Made by a program: the position numbers and the translations under genes
Origin: Talpa occidentalis
Taxonomy: Eukaryota; Chordata; Mammalia; Eulipotyphla; Talpidae
Assembly (NCBI RefSeq): GCF_014898055.3
Contig: NW_023601433.1
Location: forward strand, 16,602,141 to 16,666,140
Length of the DNA: 64,000 bases
Direction: 5' to 3'
The notes under the pieces: generated by a model
Databases searched by the model: none
What the model saw: the letters and a program-made list of their open reading frames with translations, nothing else
Told to the model about the DNA's origin: nothing
Part shown: positions 9,778-20,989 of the stretch, one piece after another
Numbering within the stretch: position 1 is the first letter of the stretch
Layout: the number at the start of each line of letters is the position of its first letter

Positions 9778-12700
9778 CTAGATTCCTGCTATGAGTGAGA
9801 CCATCCGGTATTTTTCTTTTTCTTTTTGGCTTATTTCGCTGAGCATGATCCCTTCCAGCGCCATCCATGTTGCTGCAAATTGCATGTGTTTATCTTTTTT
9901 GAATGCTGAGTAATATTCCATGGTATATATGTACCACATCTTCTTGATCCAGTCATCTATTTTTGGGCATTTGGGCTGTTTCCAAAGCTTAGCTATTGTA
10001 AACAGTGCTGCTATAAACATAGGAGTGCAGGTGTTCTTTGGAATTGATGTTTCTGTGTCCTTTGGGTAAATACCTAGGAGTGGAATTGCTGGATCATATG
10101 GAAGCTCTATGTTTAGTAGGTCCAGAAATCTCCACACAGCTCTCCATAGTGGTTGGACCAGTTTGCACTCCCACCAACAGTGCAGAAGAGTTCCTTTTTC
10201 TCCACATCCTCGCCAACATTTGTTGTTGCTAGTTTTTTTAATATGTGCCATTCTCACTGGTGTGAGATGGTATCTCATGGTAGTTTTGATTTGCATTTCC
10301 CTGATTACAAGTGATGTTGAACATTTTTTCATATGTCTGTTGGCCATTTGCATTTCCTCTTCAGAGAAGTTTCTTTTTAGCTCTTCTGCCCATTTTTTGA
10401 CTGGATTATTTTCTTTGTTGTTGCTGAGTCTCATCAGCTCTTTGCAGATTTTTGTGATCAGTCCTTTATCATTAGTGTTGGGTGCAAAAATGTTCTCCCA
10501 GTTGGTGGGGTTTCTCTTTGTTTTTGTTATTGTCTCTTTTGCTGTGCAGAAGCTCTTTAATTTGATGTAGTCCCAGCTGTTTATCTTTCTCTTCACTATC
10601 ACTGCTTTGGGTGATGTGTCTGTAAAGATGTCTTTGATATGCAAATCCCGTAGTGTTTCGCCTATATTTCCTTCTATGTATTTTATGGTTTCAGGTCTTA
10701 TGTCTAGTTCTTTAATCCATTTTGAGTTGATTTTTGTGTATGGTGTGAGGTAGTGGTCAAGCTTCATTCTTTTGCATGTAGCGACCCAGTTTTCCCAGCA
10801 CCATTTATTGAACAAACTTTCTTTGCTCCAATGCATAGTCTTTGCTCCTTTGTCAAAGATTAGTTGACCATAAATCTGTGGGTTTATTTCTGGATTTTCT
10901 ATTCGATTCCATTGGTCTGTATGTCTGTTCTTGTTCCAATACCATGCAGTTTTGATGATTATGGCTTTGTAGTATAGTTTGAAGTCTGGGAGTGTGATGC
11001 CTCCATTTCCTTCTTTTTTTTTCAGTAGAGCTTTGGCTATTCGGGGTTTTTGGTGATTCCATATGAATTTCATCAATAATTGTTCTATTTCTTTGAAGAA
11101 TGCCATTGAGATTTTGATTGGAATAGCATTGAATCTGTATATTGCTTTTGGTAGGATGGCCATTTTAATAATGTTTATTCTTCCAATCCATGAGCAGGGG
11201 ATGTCTTTCCATTTCTTTGTGTCTTCTTCTATTTCTTTTAACAGTGTTTTATAGTTTTCTTTGTATAGGTCCTTTACCTCTTTTGTTAGATTTATTCCCA
11301 AATATTTGATTTTTTTTGTTTCGATAATAAAAGGGGTGGTTTTTTTGATTTCTTCTTCTTCAGATTTATTGTTTGTGTATAGGAAGGCTACTGACTTTTG
11401 CGTGTTGATTTTGTATCCTGCCACTTTACTGAATTGATTGATGAGTTGAATTAGTTTTTCTGTGGAGATTTTGGGGTTCTCTATGTATATTATCATATCA
11501 TCTGCAAATAATGATAGTTTGACTTCTTTCTTTCCTATTTGGATTCCTTGGATGTCTTTCTCTTGTCTTATTGCTCTGGCTAGGACTTCCAGTATTATAT
11601 TGAAAAGCAGTGGTGAGAGTGGACATCCTTGTCTTGTTCCAGATCTTAATGGAATTGCTTTCAGCTTTTCACCATTGAGAATGATACTGGCTGTTGGCTT
11701 GTCATAGATGGCCTTTATGATGTTGAGGTATGTTCCTTGTATCCCAAGAATTTCAAGGGCTTTTATCATGAATGGGTGTTGCACTTTGTCGAAAGCTTTC
11801 TCAGCATCTATTGATATTATCATATGGTTTTTATATTTCTTTTTGTTGATGTGTTGGATAACGTTGATTGATTTTCGGATGTTAAACCATCCTTGTGCCC
11901 CTGGAATGAATCCAACTTGGTCGTGGTGAATTATCTTATGGATACATTGTTGGATTCTGATAGCTAAAATTTTATTGAGGATTTTTGCATCAGTGTTCAT
12001 TAGGGAGATTGGCCTATAGTTTTCCTTTTTTGTGTTGTCCTTATTCGGTTTTGGTATTAGTGTAATATTGGCTTCATAGAACGTGTTTGGTATTGTCCCT
12101 TCCTTCTCAATTTTTTGGAAGAGTTTGTGAAGGATAGGCACTAATTCGTCTCTGAATGTTTGGTAGAATTCATTTGTAAATCCATCAGGTCCTGGGCTTT
12201 TGTTTTTGGGGAGGTTTTTAATTACCATTTCAATTTCGCTGCTTGTAATTGGTCTGTTTAGGTGTTCTATTTCTTCTTTATCTAGCTTTGGGTGATTGTA
12301 GAGTTGTAGGAATTTGTCCATCTCCTCTAGATTGTTGAACTTGTTTCCATATAACTGTTCATAGTAGTTACTGATTATTCTTTTGATTTCTGCTGTGTCC
12401 GTTGTGATTTCTCCTCTTTCATTTATGATTCTGTGTATTTGTGCTTTCTCCCTTTTTTCCTTTGTGAGCCTGGCTAGGGGTTTGTCTATTTTATTTATTT
12501 TTTCAAAGAACCAGCTCTTGGTTTCATTGATCTTTTGGATTGTTTTTTTAGTTTCAATTTCATTTATTTCTGCTTTGGTTTTTATTATTTCTTTTCTTCT
12601 ACTGGTTCTGGGGTTTTTTTGTTGTTCTTTTTCTAGATCTTTGAGCTTCGAGATTAGGTTGTTTCTTTGAGTTCTTTCTTGTTTTTTGATGTGAGCTTCT

Positions 12701-13605
12701 ATTGCTATATATTTTCCTCTTATTACTGCTTTTGCTGCATCCCATACATTTAGGATATTGGTGTCCTCCTTGTCATTCAATTCAAAGAATTTTTTAATTT
12801 CTTCTTTGATCTCCTCGTTAGTCCAGTGGTCTTCCAGTAATGTGGCTTTTAATCTCCATGAGGTAGGATAGTTCCTTGCCTTCTTTTTATGATTTATTTC
12901 TAGTTTGATGCCTTCGTGGTCAGAAAAGACGGTTGGTATGATTTCAATCTTGGTGTATCTGTTGATGTTTGTCTTGTGCCCCAGTATGTGATCGATCCTG
13001 GAGAATGATCCGTGTGCGCTTGAGAAAAATGTGTACTCCGTTTTTTTTGGGTTTAGTGTTCTATAGATGTCTGTTAAGCCCAAATGCTCTAGGTCCTTAT
13101 TTAGAGCTTTAGTTTCTTTACTTATTTTTTGTCTTGTTGATCTATCCATTGTTGATAGTGGTGTGTTGAAGTCTCCCACTACATATGTGTTTTCTCTGAT
13201 GTCTGTTTTCAGAGAGGACAACAGTTGTCTGATATATTTTGGTGCTCTTTCGTTTGGTGAGTATATGTTAATGAGTGTTATTTCTTCTTGAAGTATTGTC
13301 CCCTTAATCATAATGTAGTGACCATTGGGGTCTCTTTTTATTTTTTTGAGTTTGAAGTCTGTTTTATCTGATATAAGTATAGCTGTTCCTGCTTTCTTTT
13401 TTGGCCCATTTGCTTGTAGGATTGTTTTCCATCCTTTGACTTTGAGCCTATTTTTATCTTTTGTAGCTAAATGTGTTTCCTGGAGACAGCAAAAGGTTGG
13501 GTTTTGTTTCTTAATCCAGGCTGCAACTCTGTGTCTTTTTATTGAAGAGTTTAGTCCATTTACATTTAGAGTTAATATTGATATGTTAGCATCTGTATTT
13601 GCCAT
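9778..13605 (-). CDS. L1 ORF2 protein: endonuclease and reverse transcriptase
   Basis: ORF2p nicks target DNA at T/A-rich sites and reverse transcribes L1 or SINE RNA from the nick (target-primed reverse transcription). The frame gives 1275 aa, the same length as human L1 ORF2p. The AP-type endonuclease occupies about residues 1-240: N14 in LTLNVNG, E43 in CLQETH, then [14 protein letters not shown] and FSDHEG for the catalytic D/N/D/H residues. The reverse-transcriptase domain (about 500-770) has [19 protein letters not shown] and the catalytic LFADDM. The C-terminal Cys-rich segment reads [21 protein letters not shown]1 lies 72 bp upstream on the same strand and translation is presumably coupled to it. 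No disabling change is visible. Activity is inferred from motif retention, not shown. Confidence 0.97.
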   Translation of the reverse strand: MANTDANISILTLNVNGLNSSIKRHRVAAWIKKQNPTFCCLQETHLATKDKNRLKVKGWKTILQANGPKKKAGTAILISDKTDFKLKKIKRDPNGHYIMIKGTILQEEITLINIYSPNERAPKYIRQLLSSLKTDIRENTYVVGDFNTPLSTMDRSTRQKISKETKALNKDLEHLGLTDIYRTLNPKKTEYTFFSSAHGSFSRIDHILGHKTNINRYTKIEIIPTVFSDHEGIKLEINHKKKARNYPTSWRLKATLLEDHWTNEEIKEEIKKFFELNDKEDTNILNVWDAAKAVIRGKYIAIEAHIKKQERTQRNNLISKLKDLEKEQQKNPRTSRRKEIIKTKAEINEIETKKTIQKINETKSWFFEKINKIDKPLARLTKEKREKAQIHRIINERGEITTDTAEIKRIISNYYEQLYGNKFNNLEEMDKFLQLYNHPKLDKEEIEHLNRPITSSEIEMVIKNLPKNKSPGPDGFTNEFYQTFRDELVPILHKLFQKIEKEGTIPNTFYEANITLIPKPNKDNTKKENYRPISLMNTDAKILNKILAIRIQQCIHKIIHHDQVGFIPGAQGWFNIRKSINVIQHINKKKYKNHMIISIDAEKAFDKVQHPFMIKALEILGIQGTYLNIIKAIYDKPTASIILNGEKLKAIPLRSGTRQGCPLSPLLFNIILEVLARAIRQEKDIQGIQIGKKEVKLSLFADDMIIYIENPKISTEKLIQLINQFSKVAGYKINTQKSVAFLYTNNKSEEEEIKKTTPFIIETKKIKYLGINLTKEVKDLYKENYKTLLKEIEEDTKKWKDIPCSWIGRINIIKMAILPKAIYRFNAIPIKISMAFFKEIEQLLMKFIWNHQKPRIAKALLKKKEGNGGITLPDFKLYYKAIIIKTAWYWNKNRHTDQWNRIENPEINPQIYGQLIFDKGAKTMHWSKESLFNKWCWENWVATCKRMKLDHYLTPYTKINSKWIKELDIRPETIKYIEGNIGETLRDLHIKDIFTDTSPKAVIVKRKINSWDYIKLKSFCTAKETITKTKRNPTNWENIFAPNTNDKGLITKICKELMRLSNNKENNPVKKWAEELKRNFSEEEMQMANRHMKKCSTSLVIREMQIKTTMRYHLTPVRMAHIKKTSNNKCWRGCGEKGTLLHCWWECKLVQPLWRAVWRFLDLLNIELPYDPAIPLLGIYPKDTETSIPKNTCTPMFIAALFTIAKLWKQPKCPKIDDWIKKMWYIYTMEYYSAFKKDKHMQFAATWMALEGIMLSEISQKEKEKYRMVSLIAGI

Positions 13606-13677
13606 TATGTTTGTCTTTCCTTTGATTTTATTTATTTATTCTTTTAATAACTTTTTTTTTTTGGTCTTCTTTCGTTG

Positions 13678-14706
13678 TTATTCGTCCCTCTGAGGTTCTG
13701 GCTTTAGGATTCCTTGTAGTATTTTTTGGAGTGGGGGTTTAGTCGCAATGAAATTCCGGAGTTTCTCTTTGTCTGGGAAGGTCCATATTCTTTCTTCATG
13801 GAGGAAAGAGAGCTTTGCGGGATAGAGTATTCTTGGTTGGCATCTGTTTTCTTGGAGTCTGTTGACTATGTCCCTCCACTCTCTCCTTGCCCGTAATGTT
13901 TCTTCAGAGAAGTCTGATGTCAGCCTGATTGGTTTTCCTTTGAATGTTATCTGTTTCTTCCCTCTTGTCAGCTTCATTATTTTTTCCTTGTCTTGGATTC
14001 TTGGGAGCTTTACTATTATGTGTCTTGCTGTGTTTTTCCTTTCGTCGTGGAAGTTTGGTGTTCTTCTTGCTTCTTGTATGTCAATTTTCAGCTCCTTCTT
14101 CTCATTTGGGAAGTTCTCTTCAATTATATCCATGAATATTTTCTCTGTTCCTACATCTCTCTCCTCTCCTTCTGGAATTCCTATAACTCTTATATTTCCT
14201 TTCCTCATGGAGTCAGATAGTTCCCGAAGTCTTTCTTCATTCTTTTTCCTTCGTACTTCTCTTTCCTTTTCTGTTTTGGTTCTTTTTATTTCTGTGTCTT
14301 CAAGATTACTTATTCGTTCTTCCATTTCATCTATTCTGCTTTCATTGCTTTTCCCAGAGTTCTTTAGTTCCTCCATTAATTCTTTGATCTCCTGCATTTC
14401 TCTTACTTCCCTCTTTAGGGACTCAATTTCCTTCTTCTGATCTATCACTTTTTTAATCATGGCAATTTTAAATTCTCTTTCTGGAAGGCTCAGAAGTTCT
14501 TCCAAGTTGCTGTCGTTGCAATCTGGGGAGTGGTTTTCTTTTTGTGGTGTGCTTCTTTCCTGAGGAGTTTTTAGGTTGCGTGTGGTTCTTCTACTCCCTA
14601 CTGTCTGTTTTCTAATTTGTCGTATGCGTTGGGACACTGTGTTGCTCGGACTGACTGACATCTTGGGTGAACTTCTCCGCTCCCCTCTGGCTCTTCCAGG
14701 AGCCAT
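13678..14706 (-). CDS. L1 ORF1 protein: RNA-binding nucleic-acid chaperone
   Basis: ORF1p forms trimers that coat L1 RNA in the cytoplasmic ribonucleoprotein and assists reverse transcription. The frame is 342 aa, near the usual 338. The N-terminus (1-60) is basic and Ser/Thr-rich. About 70-165 is heptad-rich coiled coil (LPEREFKIAMIKKVIDQKKE onward, with EEL, MEERISNLED and many E/K). About 170-265 is the RRM-like domain starting NIRVIGIPEGEE, and the C-terminal domain includes ARHIIVKLPRIQDKEKIM. A second in-frame Met lies at residue 16 (MSVSPS), so the true start could be 45 bp downstream. I keep the first Met because it gives the longest frame. The stop is 72 bp before ORF2. Confidence 0.95.
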   Translation of the reverse strand: MAPGRARGERRSSPKMSVSPSNTVSQRIRQIRKQTVGSRRTTRNLKTPQERSTPQKENHSPDCNDSNLEELLSLPEREFKIAMIKKVIDQKKEIESLKREVREMQEIKELMEELKNSGKSNESRIDEMEERISNLEDTEIKRTKTEKEREVRRKKNEERLRELSDSMRKGNIRVIGIPEGEERDVGTEKIFMDIIEENFPNEKKELKIDIQEARRTPNFHDERKNTARHIIVKLPRIQDKEKIMKLTRGKKQITFKGKPIRLTSDFSEETLRARREWRDIVNRLQENRCQPRILYPAKLSFLHEERIWTFPDKEKLRNFIATKPPLQKILQGILKPEPQRDE

Positions 14707-15785
14707 CTCTGTCTTCTGGGGGAGCTTTCTGCTGGTTTTAGGCAGTTTTTACTGAAGAAATGTCCCTGTTCTCAAATGGCGAAGCGGGATGCAGTCCCTG
14801 TGCCTCCGGTTTCAGGCACACTCTTCTGCGCACCCGGTCTGCCCCGGACGTGGGTGCCTGCTCCCTCTGTGGGCTCAGACTGCTGGTCGGAAGGGGCCTG
14901 GCGTGGAATAACTTCCCGGCTGGCCACTGGGTCCTCCAGAAACCTTCTGCCCTTTTCAAGCAGTCTTAAGAAATGTCCTGTTTTATAGGGTGTTAGTGAC
15001 TTTTTTTTTTTCCTGGTCGCTAGGTGGCGCCAGAGATCTCTCCTATTGTCCTTGGGGGGCTGTTTTTCGCCTCCCTCCACCCCGTGGGACAGAGAACAGA
15101 GCGGGAATGGTAGGGTACACCTCAACAGCTTTGGGGTGCTGTGTCTGCCTTGTGCCCCACCGTGGTGGAGAAACCACGCCCCGAATTTTCGTGCCCCGGG
15201 TCTCAGTTCAAAGCCCTCAGTTCCAGGACGCGGGCTGTAGCCCAGTTCAGTGGCGCGGGAATGGCGCCTTTTGCACAGCTCCCGTGCCTGGGCGCCTGGT
15301 TCCTGCTCACTCAGGGAGGGACCTTCACCTCAGTGAGGACCTCCGCGCGTCTCCCCGCAAGCCTAGGTCGTCTCCCCGCAAGCCTAGGTCGCAGGCGCGG
15401 GGACCTGGGCAGCCGCGATCCAGGTCTGCACTTGCTTTTCAAGCGCGCCGAGCGCGCCGCTATCCGCGCAAGCTTACCGGCAGCCCGGGCTGTGTGCGCG
15501 TCTCCCGGGGTCTTTGTTCTTCTCTAATGGCGCCCGGAGCCGTTCGCTCGCCGCCGCGGGAATCCTGCAGGGTTCGCCTCAGCTCCCGTTCACGGGGTGT
15601 TGTGGCTGCAATAGTTCCTTTCCACTCACGGTCCCGCTTGCTACGTCGTTTGTTCTTGTTGGTTGTTTTGGTTTGTTGTTTCCTCCTCTCTGCCGGTCGG
15701 AGAGTGCCGCCTCTGTGGGCGGGGGAGGGGAGCAGGGTTCTGCGCTTCCCTCCCTTCTTGTCCTCTTTTATGGCCAGTTTCTTCT
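14707..15785 (-). promoter_or_regulatory. L1 5' UTR with presumed internal promoter
   Basis: About 1.08 kb, strongly GC- and CpG-rich compared with the AT-rich ORFs, as expected for an L1 internal RNA polymerase II promoter. It contains an exact 21-bp tandem duplication (15348-15389). It also has a 117-codon sense-strand upstream frame (15125-14772) and a 270-codon antisense frame (14990-15802). Promoter function is inferred from position and family knowledge. Confidence 0.8.
15348..15389. repeat. Exact 21-bp tandem duplication in L1 5' UTR
   Basis: CGTCTCCCCGCAAGCCTAGG plus T occurs twice head to tail, at 15348-15368 and 15369-15389. Confidence 0.95.
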
Positions 15786-15801
15786 TCCTTGCAACTCTTT
15801 A
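15786..15801. repeat. L1 target-site duplication, 5' flank
   Basis: TCCTTGCAACTCTTTA, identical to 9578-9593. Confidence 0.95.
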
Positions 15802-15827
15802 GGGAGCTCAGGTATCAGTAAGAAATT

Positions 15828-16096
15828 TTTTTTAAAGATTTATTTTCTTTTTATACAAGAGCTGGGGTACAGGCCAGAGGCACAGGAGGGTGAGAGGATT
15901 CACCAGAGACAGAGTGGGGAACAGAACAGCAGAATGACCGAAAAACACTGCTGAGGGGAGCAGTGGGCATGACAGGAGAGGTCTGCCATGCCATGTGGGA
16001 ATCTCTCCGGCCGGCGGGGAATGGAACCCGAGCTGCGAAGGCTGTGGACAGCTTCACAGCACTGCACTCAGCCTGCTGCGCCACTGGGGAGGCCCC
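15828..16096 (-). mobile_element. tRNA-derived SINE, type A
   Basis: Complement orientation, head end 'gccactggggaggcccc'. Imperfect TSD TATCAGTAAGAAATT (15813-15827) versus ATCAATAAGAAATT (16097-16110). It lies 26 bp beyond the right TSD of the full-length L1. Confidence 0.9.
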
Positions 16097-16110
16097 ATCA
16101 ATAAGAAATT

Positions 16111-17077
16111 AACCTCGTAAGTAGACCCTCACTACTGACAGATTCCATATTTGCAAATCTACTTTCTTGCTAACATTTATTTGTAACCCAAATCAATACT
16201 CACAGCACATTCCCTGAAAAGAACAACTGGGCAAAAATACTTGCATTGTTGGGGTGTAGCTGAGGTCTTGTTTCAATTCTCCTAGTGCAAACAAGTGTGT
16301 TTTTTGTGATTGTTTAGTTGGTAAAACTGTGATCAGGGGCCAGTGAGAACCTACATTTTCCCAGAAGCGATGGTTCAGTGTTTGATAATGCAGTATTCTT
16401 TCTGGGTGACTCCATGGAACGGAAATACTGCTTGGAAAGATAATAAGACTGAGCACGGACTGCAAGTTGTGTGGTCTTCCCTTCCTGAAATAACCTCTCT
16501 CAGCTTTGTAAATCTCAAGGTAACCGCAAGTTCACTAACCAGCTTGTTTGTATGGGTGGGAGGAAGGCTTTAGAAAGAAGTGGCAGACATTTAGAAATTA
16601 GCCCATTAGAAATGTGCAAACCACCCTCAAACAATGCAACATTTTTGCTCATTTGGAAGCTTTAACATCTGCTCTGAGAAACAACAGCAGGTGGACCCCA
16701 GAAAGAATAGAAAAGACATTCTCTAACTGCAGCTTTCTGAGCCATGTATCCTTGGTTTTCACTATAAGTTTAATATTAAATATTCACAGATGCTAAATTA
16801 CTTGTAAGAAAATCAAGTTTGGGATAAATCCACCTGACCATCCAATGCCACAAGTGCTAGAATATTCATAGACCCTAAATGATTTGCACACAAATCAGGT
16901 TTGGAATAAAAACCACCTTACTCACCCGGGTTTTCCACCTGTGAGCTGCAATACCCTGCCTTCCCAGCTGTGGCGCTGTAGAAGGAGCACCAGCTCCACC
17001 CCTGGTTTAAAATGCATTTCTGAAGTCCTCAATTTACCTTCCACCTGCCTATTTATTGGTGCCTACTTCCACCCGGT
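16111..17077. other. No gene recognised
   Basis: Unique AT-rich sequence with two short similar segments ('aatattcacagatgctaaatta...tcaagtttgggataaa' and 'aatattcatagaccctaaatga...tcaggtttggaataaa', near 16779 and 16861). These suggest a small local duplication. No exon signal. Confidence 0.45.
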
Positions 17078-17087
17078 TCTCATACTT

Positions 17088-17353
17088 TTTTTTTAAAAGA
17101 TTTATTTTATTTATACAAGAACCAAGGCACAGGCCAGATGTGCGGGAGGGTGAGTGGATTCACCAGAGACAGAGTGGGAAACAGAACAGGCAGACCGACG
17201 AAATACACTGCTGAGGGGAGCAGCGGGTGAGACAGGAGAGGTCCGCTCGCCATGTGGGATGCTCTGAGGCAGGCGGGGATCGAACCGGCACTAAAGAGGC
17301 TGCGGACAGCCTCATAGTGCTATGTTTAACTGCCTGCGCTACCAGGGAGGCCC
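17088..17353 (-). mobile_element. tRNA-derived SINE, type A
   Basis: Complete element with 'caggccagatgtgcgggagg' and head 'ctaccagggaggcccc'. The TSD is approximate (TCTCATACTTT versus CTCTCTTACTTT). Confidence 0.9.
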
Positions 17354-17364
17354 CTCTCTTACTT

Positions 17365-18570
17365 TCTATCCCATAAATGTGGTTTTATTCCTGGCAACAG
17401 CTTCAAACACAACATTGTTACCCACGCCCATCGTGTTCACATACTGGTAGGGTCTTGGGTGAAAGATTTTGTTGCATTGAGACAAAATAAATAGTGGCAA
17501 ATTGAAGTGACAGTTATGCTGTCCTTCACACTTTCCTGCATATATAGTCTTTGTTAAATCCCATTTGGGAAGTTTTATTCTATTATCAACAGAGGAAATG
17601 AAGTCAACCCACATCGAACCCCGTCGGCACATTTCTAGCAAGTATGTTTTTAATTATTTGCACTTAATCTGGTCCTGCCATGCTTGATCCAAAGGAAGTG
17701 GAGCTACTCAGGGTTTTAAAACTGCAGATTTGCTATGTTCTTGCTTGTAAAAAAAAAAGAAAAGAAAAGAATAATATTCTGTGGACTGGAAAGAGAAATA
17801 GAAACTGCAGATATTTTTGTTTGCAGAGATTGCAAAGGGAAAGACACCAACATTTATAGACTGGAATTAGAATGTCAGATACAAATCTTACCCATGCAGT
17901 GGCTCCTGCATGTTTTTGCAGGGCAGTCAGTTTCAAGGGAGTAATTCGCACCCGAGGCTTGTTCTCACAATGCGTCCACCACGCTCATTTTTCATGGCAT
18001 GTTCAGATAATCCCCCATTAGCTGAAAGCAGGATCCGAAAATAAAGTGTGTGTGTTGCTTTTCCCCGAAGCTGACAAGTGAACTCAGCACATGTCTGGAA
18101 ATGCTATGGGAATTCCAAAGGAAAACAGTTGAAGCCCAAATCTGAAATTCCAATTTGAAATTACCTGCTGTCAACCAAGCAGATAGCACATTATCTGCAG
18201 GCTCTGTACAAGAAATCCTTCTGGAGTAGAGGATTTAGGGGGGTGGCTAGAATCAGGCCTTGGGGCTCTGAGATTCTTGTGTTCTGTTAGTTTTCCTGTG
18301 GAGACTAAGGGAAATATCAAAAGAATAATATTTCTTGACAGTCATGCCCACAGGGGTTGGCCATGCAGTGGCGTTGGGTGAAGACTCTATGTTCTCTGGT
18401 TTTCTCCAGTAGAGTCAGATTGAGGACTGAAAACAAATAAGCATCATGTGAAACATTGGCTCACTTGAGGGTGGGATTTCTGCTCATGCAGACAACACAT
18501 TTAATTGGATGAAGGACATTTACAGAGTCTTGGTTAGGACAGAGCTAAATGCAGAGCCATAAAATTCAGA
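17365..18570. other. No gene recognised
   Basis: No exon or named repeat beyond an A-rich run at 17748-17771. Confidence 0.45.
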
Positions 18571-18572
18571 TT

Positions 18573-18725
18573 TCATTGTCAAATAAAGTTTTATTGGAAC
18601 CCAGCCTCACCCATTCATTTGCATTTCATGGAGGTTTTTGCAGAACAGAACAGGCAGTCACCATGGAGACGCTAATGGCCTGCAAAGTGTAGACTATTTA
18701 CTCTCTGGCCCTTTCCACAAAGGAC
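18573..18725 (-). mobile_element. hAT-type non-autonomous DNA transposon remnant
   Basis: 'aaataaagttttattggaac' followed by 'ccattcatttgcat' and, at the end, 'tagactatttactctctggcc' reproduces the order of a well-known short Charlie-type MER element. I do not assign the exact family. A second copy lies at 49217-49388. Confidence 0.6.
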
Positions 18726-19580
18726 CCAAACTGTCCTCTGTAAACCGCATTTTTACCTTTGTTTACAGGTGATAAATATTCCCAGCTCTTACAGCTCAGT
18801 ATTGTCTACCCGCCAGCAGCACATCTCAGCAGCCTCATCCTGACAGTCCAATGGATCTGTGTGTCTGTGTTTGCAGACAATTCCCTGAGTGTCCCTTCAA
18901 ACAACAGGGAGAAGGCAAGGTACAGGCTGACACGAATGCAGACCAGTCGTAAGTAAAATGAAATGGTGACAGAGAGGGAAAGCTTTCAGCCAACAGCCAC
19001 CTCTAGATGCCAAGTAGGGCTACAGCTGATCCAGAACTGAAAGGAATCCCAAAAATGAGAATTCAGGTGCCTGGGCCTGAGAAGATAGACATACAAGGGA
19101 ATCTGCGGAAGTTACTGTGACACAAATCTGAGCATTCCCTTTGTAAGATAGTTCATTGTGTAGTGATCATATTTTCCTATTGCTCAGTTTGCTCCCGTGG
19201 TTAATCTCAATCTCTCACAGTCGTTTCAACACTCACATTTAATCTTCCTCACCTTCTCTTGCTTCGTAGCTACCTACATGTTTGGTTGACTTTGAAACAG
19301 CTATTAAAAAAAAAAATGTGGTCTTCCAAACCAAGAGAAAGAAAGAAATAATAGACATTCACTTAAAGTGTTACAAGGGTTTTATAAGAGAGGAAAATGA
19401 AATGCTTCAAAACCAATCTGTTCAAATGGAATTCTCACTGCTCAACAATTGCCTTCAGAGACTGTTCTTTCCTTTTTAATCTTTCTAAATATTGGACGAA
19501 ATCTAGTAAGTCATTGCTGCCATTTGGAAATGTCAGAGTATCTCTCACTGGTTTCTCTGATCCCTGCGACTAGGAGCACC
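18726..19580. other. No gene recognised
   Basis: Unique sequence. No credible exon. Confidence 0.45.
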
Positions 19581-19925
19581 ACACCACACACACACACCCC
19601 CCACTCAGACACACAGCATGCCATACACACATGCACACACACCACACATAGCCATGCACCAGTCATCCACACACATCCCACACCACAAATGCTGAATGCA
19701 CATGTACCATATGCACACACATCACACACATATACACCCCCACATGTTTATACACACCACAAATACACATGTGCTGTATGTACACACATATACCATACAC
19801 ACCACACTACATGTATATCCACACACTACACATGCACACACATACCCACGCACCCTGCACACACACACACTGCATACACACGCACGCGCACACACACTCT
19901 CCACGCCACAGTCAGCACACCACAC
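19578..19925. repeat. Imperfect (CA)n-rich low-complexity block
   Basis: About 350 bp of CACA, CCACAC, ACACAT and CATACACAC runs. Several open frames of His/Thr-rich composition pass through it and are artefacts of the repeat. Confidence 0.9.
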
Positions 19926-19929
19926 TTAC

Positions 19930-20405
19930 ACTTTTTGGTTCCTATAAAATAAAAATAGTCCTCTGAGCCATTTCTTCTGCAGACAAAAAGAGGCACAAGA
20001 ATGGCCCCACCTCACTTGCTAAAGGTGTGCTCGGTCATGAGAAATTAGATTCAGGCTTGTCAGTGAATGTGATAAGAAGGTCTAAATCCTTCCCTGAAGG
20101 CCTCCCTTGCTCTCTCACAGTATTTGATGCTTTTCCTGGACAGCGCGTGCAAGCTGCTTTCTGCTGGAATAGGGAGGGGTCCACAGAGGAGCACTGGCCC
20201 CCAGCTGCCTGCTCCCCAACAGCCCAGCTTCCCCGCCAGCCTTTGGGGCTTGGCGCCTGTTGCCATTTTAAAGCAGAGAAACCCACCAGCAGCATTAGCA
20301 ATTCTGAAAGGGCAGGTAGTTTTCATCAGAGGGGTGGGCGACCCCCCCCCATGTGCCCCACCCCAGTCACCTGCTGAAGCTCACAATTCCCTGTAATCAT
20401 TTTTC
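19930..20405. other. No gene recognised
   Basis: Moderately GC-rich unique sequence with overlapping short frames on both strands. No motif supports coding. Confidence 0.4.
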
Positions 20406-20409
20406 ATGA

Positions 20410-20530
20410 GAATCTTTTTTTATTATTTTATTTTATATATTTTTACATCCTTTTTTATTTGTTTATAATGTATGCATTTTCGTCTCGGTTCTAGTCCCCG
20501 TGAAATTCCCACCATTTTTGGAGAGCTCTT
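20410..20530 (-). mobile_element. Short L1 3' end, older subfamily
   Basis: 'aatgtatgcattttcgtctc' followed by a C-rich stretch and 'gaaattcccaccattttt' parallels the complement of the L1 tail at 44230-44300. No TSD identified. Confidence 0.45.
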
Positions 20531-20684
20531 GAATTATTTATTTCTTTTGGCTAAAACATTAAAAAGAAAAATTGTGCCTGATGTTAGTTTAGTTTATCCT
20601 CATTCTTTTTCTTCCTGAAAACTCCTGCACAGGTTGAGTAGAAGCACAAGTGAGGACCTGGAAACTGGCCAGCAGATATCAGCT

Positions 20685-20730
20685 TTGATAATTAATTAAT
20701 TCATAATTTGATAATTAATTCATAATAGTA
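20685..20730. repeat. Short AT-rich tandem duplication
   Basis: TTGATAATTAATTCATAAT occurs next to a near-copy that has an extra TTAA. Confidence 0.7.
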
Positions 20731-20989
20731 TTTCAGTTAAAACACATGGGGCTATTTGTTAGTTAAAAGAATTACTTCAATTATTCCAAAGAACCTTGAG
20801 GTTCATCCTCCCTATGTGAATACCAAGATTAGTACTCACCCAAGTACCTGAGTAACAGAAGAAGTGACTGAACAAAGGAGCGCTTTCAGCCACACCACAG
20901 AGTCTTCACTTTCAGTAGCCCCTGGTGGATTGCTCAGATAGTAAAGGGAATAAATAGCAGAGCACAGCTGTAGAAAATGCATTTTTTCA

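Larger units (their letters stand above)
9594..15785 (-). mobile_element. Full-length LINE-1 with both ORFs open
   Basis: The element is about 6.19 kb on the minus strand, in this order: GC- and CpG-rich 5' UTR (15785-14707), ORF1 (14706-13678), 72-bp spacer, ORF2 (13605-9778), and a 184-bp 3' UTR with a G-rich tract (C-rich on the plus strand, about 9665-9695). AATAAA (complement at 9615-9620) and an 11-A tail end it. A perfect 16-bp TSD and uninterrupted ORFs imply a recent insertion by target-primed reverse transcription. The ORFs carry no frameshift or stop. Confidence 0.97.
14990..15802 (+). other. Antisense open frame across the L1 5' UTR
   Basis: A 270-codon frame runs antisense to L1 through nearly all of its 5' UTR and ends just past the L1 edge. 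The product would be Arg/Ser/Pro-rich. It contains a heptapeptide repeat SPRKPRS twice in a row, because the 21-bp DNA duplication is a multiple of three. Primate L1 has a short antisense ORF0 in a comparable place, but this frame is much longer and I see no sequence relation. GC-rich DNA yields long frames by chance, so coding status is doubtful. Confidence 0.25.

Noticed and set aside
13862..14440. 192-codon plus-strand frame
   Set aside because: Antisense shadow of L1 ORF1. No independent support.
19449..19952. 167-codon frame, His/Thr-rich
   Set aside because: Translation of the CA-rich repeat.
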